Of a stretch of 64,000 nt of DNA, positions 11,655 to 20,529 are shown piece by piece. The position numbers and the translations under genes are program-made. The DNA is from Ascarosepion bandense. Lineage: Eukaryota; Mollusca; Cephalopoda; Sepiida; Sepiidae. Below the pieces are notes generated by a model. It saw only the letters and a program-made list of their open reading frames with translations. It did no database searches and was not told the origin of the DNA. The first letter of the stretch is position 1. Every line of letters starts with the position of its first letter. The DNA is taken from positions 2,974,501-3,038,500 of the forward strand of contig JBBBDQ010001293.1 in assembly GCA_037127315.1 (NCBI GenBank). The letters are read 5' to 3'.

Positions 11655-11837
11655 AAAGAATATTAATAAAAAGTTTTGAATTTAAAAACGTACTTTTTTA
11701 AACAGTATTTGTTTATTTTTATAATGACAATAACAATAAAAATAAACAAATACTGTTTAAAAAAGTACGTTTTTAAATTCAAAACTTTTTATTAATATTC
11801 TTTCCTATACATATTAAGACAGTATACGTGGATGATC

Positions 11838-11878
<41 letters not shown>
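11599..11878. mobile_element. Foldback element: perfect 72-bp inverted arms between (TA)n tracts
   Basis: Positions 11651-11722 and 11736-11807 are reverse complements over 72 bp with a 13-bp loop. A (TA)n tract (11599-11650) precedes and a short tail (ACATATTAAGACAGTATACG, 11810-11829) then (TA)n (11844-11878) follows. The tail recurs at 27035-27054, also beside (TA)n, so this is a dispersed family. No coding capacity; a MITE or foldback element inserting in TA runs is the likely class. Confidence 0.8.
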
Positions 11879-11883
<5 letters not shown>

Positions 11884-11899
11884 AATACATACACACATT

Positions 11900-12352
11900 A
11901 TATATAACAAGCTGTACCCGGCCACGCGTTGCTGTGGCTCAGTTTGGTTAAATGGAAAAAAGAATAAATTTATTTACTAAACCAACGAAATAAATTAATA
12001 GAATTTTTTTTTAAAAAAAAAGAAAGGGATTTCTGTTGTTTACACCCACCAAAATAGAAATAATAATAAAAAAAAGCTTCGTTTACCTTAAATGTACAGT
12101 TTTCCTATATTTTCTATGAAATAACAATGTTGTCTGTAAATGTGTCCGTATTGAAATTGAAAGTTTTTTGTTTCGGCTCTCATCATTGCAAAATTATTTT
12201 TTAATATTGTAATATTTTTTAATATAAGGTATAGAAAAAGACGCTCGTATTCGATTACAATGCTATAGTAAAATTTCAAAACAATTGGTGCAGCCGTTTT
12301 CTAGATTAGCGGATAGTCACAAACGGACAAGTACATTTTTATTTATATAGAT
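11900..12352 (+). repeat. Dispersed repeat with 'CTGTACCCGGCCACGCGTTG' head
   Basis: Begins with a conserved-looking GC-rich head (about 11910-11936) and ends with TTGGTGCAGCCGTTTTCTAG (about 12282-12301) and TATATAGATTAA. Such a head and tail pair is widespread in invertebrate interspersed repeats, so I class it as a non-autonomous transposable element. I cannot assign the family. The internal short frame is AT-driven. Confidence 0.5.
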
Positions 12353-12403
12353 TAATAAAAGTAAAATATGTATCTTTTTATTTCTAATTATATATATATA
12401 TAT

Positions 12404-12715
12404 AGACTTTCTGATGGGTGGCGTACTGCAGTAGATATCGCCTCGAAGCAAGAAACCGGGGAGCCGAGTTGGAGTTCCAGATGAATTCCTTGCATTCATT
12501 TACGAGCAACTTCATTTGAGAAAATTATTAATCCGTCTCTTCCTCCAGTTATGGGTTAAATAACAGTACAAATTAGGTTCTATAGCCTTGGCTGGCAACG
12601 AGTCTGCACAGAAAGTAATAGCAACCTACTGTAGGATAATCTTCTACTCAGTCAGTCATGTCTCTTTCGATACATGATCGCCTAAGCGTGTATGACATTT
12701 GACTGATATATACTT
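12404..12715 (+). mobile_element. SINE body copy
   Basis: Full-length body from GTAGATATCGCCTCGAAGCA through GGGGAGCCGAGTTGGAGTTC, CCTCCAGTTATGGGTTAAAT, TTCTATAGCCTTGGCTGGCA and GCAACCTACTGTAGGATAAT to the 3' hairpin region (CATGTCTCTTTCGATACATG) and TGACTGA end. One mismatch interrupts the hairpin stem. Flanked by TATATA on both sides. Confidence 0.85.
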
Positions 12716-12935
12716 TTACTTCTATTAATCATATACATAATTAATAGAATTAAAACTATATATACTATCACTTCCTTTAATTTTATATATATATATTTAT
12801 ATATATTGAGTTATGATAATATTTGGCACCAACTTTGCTGTTTTTTACTGAAGAAAAGATCTTTTGGCAAGAAAGTTTTTTATATCGTAAAGTGCTCGGC
12901 ATCGGAATGAAGATAGAGCTTTGATAGTTTTAGGA

Positions 12936-13123
12936 CAAATTATTTGTCACTTTAACTGAGCAGGTTCATGCCAACTTCGAAGTTTCGTATAGACACCATT
13001 ATGACGCCGTCGTTAGGCGGAGCTGGGTTTCTTGCACGAAGATAAATGAGAGCATCATAAAAGTGTCCTAACCAAACTTCGAAATTGGCATGAACATGCT
13101 AAGTTAAAATGACAGATCTTTTG
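12936..13123. mobile_element. MITE-like element with about 41-bp terminal inverted repeats
   Basis: The left arm from 12945 (TGTCACTTTAACTGAGCAGG, then TTCATGCCAACTTCGAAG) pairs with the right arm ending at 13114 (CTTCGAAATTGGCATGAACA, then TGCTAAGTTAAAATGACA) with a few mismatches. The core of about 85 bp holds GACGCCGTCGTTAGGCGGAG and has no coding capacity. Total about 170-188 bp, the usual size of a MITE. I cannot fix the target duplication. Confidence 0.75.
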
Positions 13124-13169
13124 CATTAAAACTATATATAATTATTATTAATAATTATTACGTTAGAAC

Positions 13170-13250
13170 TTGTGAGAACTACCAACTACTACAAAATTGT
13201 ACATTTTGTTTCGGCTTTGAAAGGACAGTGGCTCATCAGGTAGCTAACAA
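13170..13250 (-). ncRNA. Hammerhead-like ribozyme, good stems I and III, weak stem II
   Basis: Read on the minus strand: GTTAGCTAC, then CTGATGAG (13239-13232), a 20-nt stem II region, GAAA (13212-13209), then a stem III hairpin ACAAAAT/ATTTTGT (13209-13203 with 13197-13191, 7 bp, 5-nt loop), A at the cleavage position (13190), and GTAGTTGG. Stem I pairs over 8 positions including wobbles. All core nucleotides (CUGAUGA, GAAA, UA before cleavage) are present, but stem II has mismatches after its first G-C pair. Penelope-like elements are known carriers of such ribozymes. Confidence 0.6.
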
Positions 13251-13325
13251 TGATGATGATTAACGTATTTTTTAACGCATGTAATTTTTACGACTGCACA
13301 GTATTGTAGCGTCAGTTGGGCACCA

Positions 13326-13745
13326 TTGGGAGTAAAAGACTCCATGACGCAATTCACTCTGCCAGAAATTTGGAAAGAGCATGCTCTAGTGCTTAGCATT
13401 CGTACCAAAAGCTCAAGTACGAACTTTTCAGTGTGTTTGGCTGTCAATCTAAAGACAGTGCAGAGGATTCGGAAAGTGTTGAATGAGTCGAATGGTGATG
13501 ACAAAAGTTTAGCAACTCGGAACACTTACACTGACCATTCTATAAAAATAACTCCCAAATTTGATGATGAGTGCCACAGATTCAACACGGAGGATTAAAT
13601 TTAGTATCTTAAGGAGGTTATCAAGAGGATGGGTGCTGAAGAAACTATGTCTGACAACAGTAATCTGCACAATGCCAGAAAAGCAGGAGAACGCAGTTAT
13701 GGCTGTTAGATGATTTCTGCGGCCACATCACCTCTGTGACACTGC
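13326..13745 (+). pseudogene. Mariner-type transposase pseudogene, internally deleted
   Basis: An N-terminal frame at 13326-13598 reads MTQFTLPEIWKEHALVLSIR, then CLAVNLKTVQRIRKVLNESN, a helix-turn-helix typical of one mariner-type transposase group. After a large internal deletion a distal segment follows in another frame: TQLWLLDDFCGHIT at about 13694-13737, which fits the region just before the last catalytic block. The central catalytic residues are missing. A small C-terminal piece of what looks like the same family is at 35635-35765. Confidence 0.75.
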
Positions 13746-13759
13746 AGTGCGGCTGGCCC

Positions 13760-14020
13760 TCAATTCGTCCGGCGGCAACCAGTTATGATACCGCACAGGG
13801 CACGGTAGCCCTTATGTGACACTCGTCCTAGCCGACGGTCGTGACGATCCCAGTTGTGACACTGCCACCCAGTCTCGGCGATCCCGTCCGATGATGTCGC
13901 CACAAAAGCTGGACTATAGGACGTCTTTTGCAACAACGGGTCACTGTCCCACGTTGTGATTAGATCCCAGAAGTCTCGTCGTGCAATTTCAATGGTCGTC
14001 CCTTTTAGCCAGTCCGGACA
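13760..14020 (-). CDS. Possible terminal exon of unknown gene
   Basis: On the minus strand a T-rich tract (about 14055-14040) and ATACCAG at 14027-14021 resemble a 3' splice site. From 14020 a clean open frame runs to TGA at 13760: CPDWLKGTTIEIARRDFWDL, later GIAETGWQCHNWDRHDRRLG, ending ALCGIITGCRRTN. The segment is markedly richer in G+C than its surroundings and has five cysteines. I recognise no family. It abuts a mariner relic, so it could equally be the remnant of an unrecognised repeat. No upstream exon is visible. The apparent longer frame to 14206 includes the poly-T tract and is not credible. Confidence 0.25.
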   Translation of the reverse strand, partial: CPDWLKGTTIEIARRDFWDLITTWDSDPLLQKTSYSPAFVATSSDGIAETGWQCHNWDRHDRRLGRVSHKGYRALCGIITGCRRTN

Positions 14021-14339
14021 CTGGTATACACTTATGAGTTGAAAAAAAAAAAACACGGCGCAAAAAAAAAAAAAAGAAATAAAGAATAAAAAATAAATGA
14101 ACGAAGTCGAACACGCCTGGAGAGCTACGTAGAATGTCTTTATATAAAGAAAAAAAAACAATGTCTGTCTTTTCACAAGAATACAGTTGTCGAAAATGAT
14201 ATACAATCGTCGGAAATGATTTTTACAACGGAGAGAGAAAGTTCGCCAAAAGCATCAAAGCTTCTAATCGTTAATTGAAATGTTTACTCTAAGTTTTGTT
14301 AGCGTTGAAATGTACTTCTAAAACAGCAAAATTCTTTCG

Positions 14340-14662
14340 GGCTCTTGACGGAATCTGACGGAATGTGCCGAATCGGTGGCGGAGTGTGTGTGGGTACTGA
14401 CGGCGGTGGCGCTCTGCCCAAAATCTGCACAATTAGCTCTCCAACTGAATTTTTCGTGTCAAGCATCTATTTTATAACCAATTTCGATCCTTTCAGGGGA
14501 TCCGGCCGGCTCACAGTCTTCGGCCAATGAATATCGGTCTCCGCCCCTTCGATTTGCGGATGTCTTAGCTCGACCAATGAGATCATGCCAACTCACATCG
14601 GAGCTTGATTCTATTTTAGATTCGCACGGACCCGATGTATTCACCAGCGGCCCTGACATTGG
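14340..14662 (+). promoter_or_regulatory. GC- and CpG-richer patch: candidate promoter/first exon
   Basis: An isolated stretch with many CpG dinucleotides (GACGGCGGTGGCGCTC, CCGGCCGGC) and two CCAAT motifs (about 14523 and 14571), closing with TTGG followed by GTGAGC at about 14660, which resembles a splice donor. In an AT-rich window this could be a promoter with a non-coding first exon, or part of a GC-rich transposon. No TATA box or coding start is convincing. Confidence 0.25.
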
Positions 14663-15335
14663 GTGAGCTTATCAAATCACTCTGACACTTGTTTTGTCAA
14701 CGCTTCTTCAGATTAGTGGAATACATTTCAGATCTAAGAGAAATCCATATTGAACATAAAAGAGACGAAAATCATGAAAGACGAGAAATTTATATTTATC
14801 CAAAATAAGTTTATTTTATATTTCCGTACTTTTAGAAGCACTTGATGGTACTAAAATTATTATTTTTTCCTTAAGCTCACATCGCGTGACGCAATAAAAC
14901 ACTAATAATGTCACCAATATCAATTTCTCTCTCCGTTGTTTTAAACCAACCAAAGGAAAGTATCCCCGCGGGAGAAAGGAAAGCATCACAGCGTGAGATA
15001 GTGTCACAACCTCTTTATCAGACTGCCTAACTCTCAGGACTGCAGCCTTTTTTTATTATTGTGTGTGGAGTGTAGTTGAGCGACAGACCAACAATATTGT
15101 TGTAACATCAAAGGAATAAGAATGATTGTAATAAAGGTTTCGGTTCAAAATTCCTAGCAACTGAAGAACGCCAGCGCGTACAACGGCCGAAACGTAGTAC
15201 AAATGGCAACAAAGATGAGAACTATAGCCATTCTGTGGATTTGAAAATTAATAAATTTCAGACCTTCTTTAGTTTAATCAATTCCTATTAAGCTAGGATG
15301 CTGCAACTACTTAACCCATTCGTGCATGACTTTTT
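14663..15335. other. No gene seen; one ribozyme-like trace
   Basis: Mostly AT-rich. Around 15158-15200 the string CTGAAGA ... GCCGAAAC has the spacing of a hammerhead core with a variant seventh base, but stems are poor; it may be a decayed Penelope-type terminal sequence. Confidence 0.35.
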
Positions 15336-15339
15336 CGGA

Positions 15340-15640
15340 TTCAGTCAGTTAAGTGCTATACGTGTTACACGCTTTGGGCGATCATGTTTCAAAAGGGACA
15401 TGACTGACTGAGCAGCCGATTATCCTGCAGTACGTTGCCATTCATTTCTGCGGTAGAATGGTTGCCAGCCAAGGGTATAGAACCCAGTGTCCTATTATTT
15501 AACCCATAACTGAAAGGAAGAGACGGATTAATACCTTTCCCAAGGGTATTTGTGCGTAAGTGAATGCAAGGAATTCAACAGGAATTCGAACTCTACCTCC
15601 CGATTTGTCGTTCCGAGTCGATATCCACAACGCACATCCC
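15340..15640 (-). mobile_element. SINE body copy (left half of inverted pair)
   Basis: Minus-strand SINE with 3' end at 15343 (CAGTCAGTTAAGTGCTATAC on the plus strand), the hairpin region, GGTTGCCAGCCAAGGGTATA, ACCCATAACTGAAAGGAAGA, AATACCTTTCCCAAGGGTAT and the body head near 15600-15640. It is followed 15 bp later by the next copy in opposite orientation. Confidence 0.85.
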
Positions 15641-15654
15641 ATTTAGGGAGTAGC

Positions 15655-15955
15655 AAAAATGTGGACGTGTGTTGTGTTTCTGTGGATATCGGTATATTGG
15701 ATATCTCAGAACGAGAAAATGGAGAGCCGAGTTCGAATTCCAATTGAATTCGTTGCATTCACTTAAGCACGAATACCTTTGGGAAACGAATTAATCTGTC
15801 CCTTCCTTTCAGCTATAGGTCAATAAACAGGACAGATTAGGTTCTATAGCGTTGAAAAGTAATTGTAATCTACAGCGGGAAATTTTCTGCCCAGATAGAC
15901 ATGATCGTCCAAGAGTATTTTACGTATGGTAATTAACTGACTGAACCAAAAATTT
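15655..15955 (+). mobile_element. SINE body copy (right half of inverted pair)
   Basis: Plus-strand SINE body starting near GTTGTGTTTCTGTGGATATC, through GGAGAGCCGAGTTCGAATTC and ACAGGACAGATTAGGTTCTA to TTAACTGACTGA. More diverged at its 3' end than the neighbouring minus-strand copy, which argues for two insertions rather than one duplication. Confidence 0.85.
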
Positions 15956-16064
15956 ATAATCTGATAGCCCTAAGATTACTTTTAGTTAACAAGGTAGAGT
16001 AGGTAAAATGAGTTGAAATTTCAAGAGAACTTTATGCTTGAATTTTTTATGCACTCATATAAAT

Positions 16065-16990
16065 TAGTATTATTTTCGATTTCTGCTATGGTCACACAAC
16101 TTTCCAAGTCTGCGGGAAGACCTACGGCAATCAGTTGCGTGATGTTATGTCTACATTTCATGATTTGTTTTTCTAACTCCCGTAACTAACGTTACATGGA
16201 CAAAGTTCTTTGTAGGCTGTACTTATTAAGACATTTCTCTTAAGCTTTGATTTCGAGGGATTTTTCAATGTGTTGTTAAGTTTCCTTGTATATTATTCCA
16301 GGCACAACTACAATGACTGATATTTTCCTTGTTTCCAATTTTCTAATTTTTCTATTTCGATTTCCAGGTCTTTATCATTCGATAGTCTTTTTCAAATTCA
16401 TTGGTTGCTATGTTGCAGTCTACTAGACAAAACATATCAATTATTAGGCATGTTTTTAATTTTCACTTTTGTTCCATTATATCAGCCCTGTTTTCTTCAA
16501 TCTTCTTCTCTGTAAAGATGGCTTATTCCCATAGAATTGTGATGTAACTGGTGCTGGGTGATGTTCATATCAGTGTCTGTTAACATCTTTTCCAAAGTGT
16601 TTGCGCATTGTCCAGTGTAAGTATTGCCCCACTATATTGTGATGATTTTTTATGTTCGTTTAGCGTAATTATAGAACATTCTGATATTAGATGGCCAATT
16701 GTTTCCTGATATTTGTTAGAAAATCTGCATTTTTGATCCACATTATTATGTATGATATTTGCTTGAAAGTTCTTAGAATAATCTAGTCCTGTGCTGCAAG
16801 AAAATAGTCTTCCATTTCAGCCTTTAATCCAAATTCTCGTAACCCTTGATGAGTGTTAACTTTATTAACATCGACGTTATTAGCACGTTCTGGATATTGT
16901 TTATACAGAGGTTTGTCTTTTCAAGGTTGTTTCATCTGTTTAAGTGATTTATCATTGCATTTCATTTTCATATTTTTTGCTGTAACAGCT
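16065..16990 (-). pseudogene. LINE-C C-terminal region and 3' UTR, degraded
   Basis: The 3' UTR (16070-16110 plus strand, TTTCTGCTATGGTCACACAA ... AAGTCTGCGGGAAGACCTAC) matches the UTR at 62455-62520 and 62625-62700 in reverse. Upstream on the minus strand lie KDLEIEIE (about 16365), and KQYPERANNVDVNKVNTHQG, LREFGLKAEMEDYFLAAQD at 16905-16790, the C-terminal arrangement of this non-LTR family in which a VNKVNTHQ-like motif precedes a Cys/His-like segment. Frameshifts and stops throughout. Confidence 0.75.
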
Positions 16991-17103
16991 GGTTCTTGCA
17001 TTCCGTTTTTTTTTTACAGAATCTAATAAATATAAATCTCTTTTCTTTTTTAAAACCTTCTTTAATGATTGAACATTTTTGTTTTTGTTTTCGTGTTCCT
17101 TTT

Positions 17104-18150
17104 TTTAATCATATCACCCCGAGCAAGGCGGTAACACCACTGATGTGCAGGGGGCTACATAAGAGTAAAAAGATTAAAGGAGAGTGAGGAGAAAGAGAAA
17201 CTATTTAGGAAGGAGCAAGAAAAGGATGGGAATACAGGTGTGATGACAGTTTGAAAGGTGGAGAGAAAGGACAGGATCTACAGGACGGTGCGGAAAGAAT
17301 TAGTGTCAAGTAGTCAAGAGATGTGTATTGACCTTGCATTTAAATTCCTGGAAGTTTTAGCCGTCAGGAAAGCAAGAATAAGGAAGCGAGTTTCACAGGC
17401 GGGAAGTGCGGGAAAAGAGCTGCTGGGGTAGAATTGTCGTCTGCATTTGGTTGATCTAACTGTCAAAGGGTGAGACCCAGTTGACAGTCTGGTTGCAAGA
17501 GTAAACACCTGTTGCGGGGGCACCAGTGATTTAAGTTCGTTGGAGCAGAAGCCATGGAAGTATTTATAGAACAGACAAAGGGAAGCCACTTCTCGTCGGT
17601 GGGAAAGTGGCCTTAGTCGAGCTGCCAAGTCGGTACCTATCACATTACTGATTCTCCTTTAGAGCATGTCAAGAACACGGAGATGAACAGTGGGGGCACC
17701 TGACCATATATGGCAGCAGTACTCCATGCATGGACGAATGGTTGATTTGTATATATGCAGGATGATTTGAGGTGGGAAAAACTTCCTGGCCCGACAGAGT
17801 GACCCAACCTTTCTAGCAGTGGATTTAGCTATTGACTCAATGTAGTGGTTCCACTTGTGATCAGAAGAGAGGGTAAGGCTGAGGAGGCACAAAGTATTGC
17901 TTTCGGTGAGACTTGCTTGGTACATGCTTATGGGAGGTAGGAGAGGTTGCCTGTGATGATTGACGCATTGAAATTACAAGCCACTTCTTACCCCAATTCA
18001 TCACAGAATCTAGATCCCCCTCAAGATCAGCAGCAAGATTATGTTTGTCCGTCACGCCTGGATTCTTACTGATGCTGGAGTAAATTGTGGTGTCATCTGC
18101 GTAGATTAATTGTATCATCCAGTTCTCTTTTGTTTCCACGCATGTTAATA
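17104..18150 (-). pseudogene. LINE-A RT and C-terminus, longest copy in window
   Basis: The 3' tail at 17104-17160 (TCACCCCGAGCAAGGCGGTA and CAGGGGG) precedes about 1 kb of minus-strand coding sequence in three frames: LIYADDTTIYSSISKN (the RT catalytic YADD motif, about 18110-18070), LAADLEGDLDSVMNWGKKW, then STARKVGSLCRARKFFPPQI, LHIYKSTIRPCMEYCCHIWS and HRREVASLCLFYKYFHGFCS. The order is standard for CR1/Jockey-group LINEs. The frames are offset by indels, so it is dead. 5' truncation falls just upstream of the YADD motif. Confidence 0.85.
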
Positions 18151-18689
18151 AGCCAATAGTTGTTGTCTTGTATGATAATTCTAGCCGAATAAAACTTCTT
18201 CCACATTCTTTACGGGGTATGTATATCTGTCTGCATCAGTCTTTGGATGATGCGGTTATGATTAGAAATAAGATGTTTTTCTTTATGATTATTATTATTA
18301 TAATTAAATATATCAGAACATTCTTTTGAGAGAAAAAAATGCTCTTATCCTAAGCAAGCTAGAAAATTAGTTTTTTATAAAATCCCCTATCTTTAGAATT
18401 TATGTGATTCTTGGAAATCGAGTGGAATGCCACAAACTGCTGTCCTATAGTATGTGTTTTTAATGTAAGCCAACACCAGACATAAATGGTGCATACTGAA
18501 AAAAATAAAAATGCGCATTTAATGATTTTCTTTAAGTTTATCAGATATGATAACCCCTATACATAAGTGTAGTTTGAACATTTTCAAGGTGGATCATGAT
18601 ATTTTCATGAAATGTAAACAAATTATGTTTATTTGTCGACATAGCTGACCCTTGATGTTCACCCATTTCTTAGATCAGTGTTTGAGTCA
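18151..18689. other. No gene seen
   Basis: AT-rich spacer between the LINE-A truncation and the mariner relic. Confidence 0.4.
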
Positions 18690-20035
18690 GTCGATATCAT
18701 TAGTGAAGCTTTCATCCTGTAGGTAAAAAAAAGGCACCAACAGTAGATATGCCGTTATCATCGGTACAATATTGGTTCCCAGCCAAGTATTTTTCCTGTT
18801 CGGAAACAGATGATAGCCAAATCAGGAAAATACAGAGTATGATCCAACGGTTTAAAGTCACACTCGTCCAAAGCCGTTGAAATCATAACGCACATAATGC
18901 GTTGTCCTTATGAAACAATACCAATTTCTTCAAGTTACCTTGGCGTTTGCTCTTGACCTTCTACATTCTATTGATGGTGAAATCCTTTTGAAAATAACCA
19001 ATAAACACAATAACTTTAGCCAAAAACAAAAAAAAAATGTGGCCTTAAAGATCCCCACAGATGAAACGAATTGAACCTTCTTTGAAGCCGGTGTTGAGGG
19101 ATGTTTCCTAGGCAAATTATGTCTCTTTGTCGCTGGCTCAAATTGAGGAACTTAACACTCGTCTTGCTTTAGGAAACGTTCAAGACAACCAGCTGGATCT
19201 GTCTCAAATAATGTCAGCTTTACCCTTGATGTGTTCAGTCTGAGGCACTTTTTATAACGTGTTAAAAGACGTGATATAAACCGACCAGAATCCTTCGTCA
19301 TGCCAACTTCATTGCGGTCATGTCACGTTGAATACACCGGTTCCCGCTCGATCACCGAAGTTAAGCAACGTTGAGCCTGGTCAGTACTTACGTGGGTGAC
19401 CACTTGGGAATACCAGGTGCTGTTAGCGTTCACGGATGTGCGTTGTGGTGCGGTGGATGTCGGCTTGGAGGGGGAAATCGGTGAGCCGAGTTCCAATTTC
19501 AGTCGAGCACACTGCACTCACTTGCGCACTAGTACCCTTGGGAAAGGTATTAATCCGTCCGTTCCCTCCAGTTATGGGTTAAATAACGGGGTAGGACTTG
19601 GGACCCTGCCCTTAAACAAATCCCAATGAGACTTGCTCCGTCAGGGAGGAAGCCCGCTCAACCCGACTAGGGTGAATGCGGCATACATACATACATACAA
19701 CTTCATTGCGAAGAATATTCTCAACTCTCACTGGATATGCTAATAGCACTGGCTACTTGATTTATAGTCAATCACCTATCATCCTTCACCGTGTAGTGAA
19801 TACGATCAATATTTTCCTCTCTGGTGGTATTTGAAGGAGATTCAGACCTTGAGTTTTCGTCAAGACATTCCCTTTTCCTTCTTAAATCCAGCTACCCACT
19901 TTTGCACTGTTGATAAAACTTGAGTATCATGCTCTAATATAGCAATCACTTCATCATCAATGCCAGTGAGGGATAGAGCCTTTTTTTTCTGTAGATATTG
20001 GTAACATCACGATGTTGTCCATTTTCGCAACTATT
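18690..20035 (-). pseudogene. Mariner transposase pseudogene split by a 5S SINE
   Basis: Minus-strand translation gives, N to C: GIDDEVIAILEHDTQVLSTV and QKWVAGFKKEKGMS (about 19965-19870), a decayed HTH region, KKVQFVSSVGIFKATFF (about 19085-19030), then FKRISPSIECRR, and finally LDHTLYFPDLA (about 18850-18810), which corresponds to the 'LDHPPYSPDLAP' block holding a late catalytic aspartate of mariners. Many frameshifts. The SINE at 19317-19698 interrupts it with a target duplication, so the mariner is older. Confidence 0.75.
19317..19698 (+). mobile_element. Complete 5S rRNA-headed SINE with 12-bp target duplication
   Basis: Positions 19321-19437 are closely 5S rRNA-like, including GATCACCGAAGTTAAGCAAC (box A region), GTGGGTGACC and GGGAATACCAGGTGCTGT (intermediate and C-box regions), giving an internal pol III promoter. 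The SINE body follows (GTGGATGTCGGCTT, GTGAGCCGAGTTCCAATTTC, CCCTTGGGAAAGGTATTAAT, CCAGTTATGGGTTAAATAAC), then a 3' module not present in the other copies (GACTTGCTCCGTCAGGGAGG) and a (CATA)n tail. AACTTCATTGCG at 19305-19316 and again at 19699-19710 is an exact target duplication. This looks like a young insertion. Confidence 0.9.
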
Positions 20036-20094
20036 TAACTGTTGAAATATTTTTGTGCAGTTAGTTGGCAGTTTACCTAGATATACACAGTGTA

Positions 20095-20352
20095 GTTTTT
20101 AATCAGTAATCGCTCTACGTGATACACGCTTGATTAAACAGGTGATTTTCCTGTAGTATGTTACCATTATTTCTGTGGAAGACTGGTTGTCAAACAAGGC
20201 TTTAGAACGCAGTCTTTCATAGTACTTAATCTATAGTAGAGGAATGACACCCTTCGCAAGGGTATTTACGTATTAGTGAATACAACGACTTCGACTGGAA
20301 TTCGAACTCGGTTCTCCGATTTCTTATTCCAAGGCAATATCTTTTACACCAC
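20095..20352 (-). mobile_element. SINE body copy, diverged
   Basis: Minus-strand SINE. The 3' end (CTCTACGTGATACACGCTTG), an abbreviated hairpin zone, GACTGGTTGTCAAACAAGGC, CCTTCGCAAGGGTATTTACG and GGAATTCGAACTCGGTTCTC are in normal order. A deletion removes part of the 3' hairpin. Confidence 0.8.
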
Positions 20353-20529
20353 AACACACATTTATTAATAAGAAGATTATATAAATGTATGCATAGTTTT
20401 ATAGCTCTTGCATCATTTATTTATAGTCAGCCTATTAATATTATAGTCAGCCTATTAATCATTTATTTATAGTCAGCCTATTAATTTTCAGCCTACCCTC
20501 ACAATTAGCCAAACATAAGACAAGAATTT

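Noticed and set aside
13760..14206. Full 148-codon version of the orphan frame
   Set aside because: The first about 60 codons read through poly-T tracts and AT-rich sequence; only the part from about 14020 down is worth considering.
15158..15200. Additional hammerhead ribozyme
   Set aside because: CTGAAGA and GCCGAAAC are correctly spaced, but stems I-III do not pair convincingly.
19321..19437. Functional 5S rRNA gene
   Set aside because: 5S-like sequence runs directly into SINE body, has several substitutions, no T-run terminator, and the whole unit is bounded by a target duplication.
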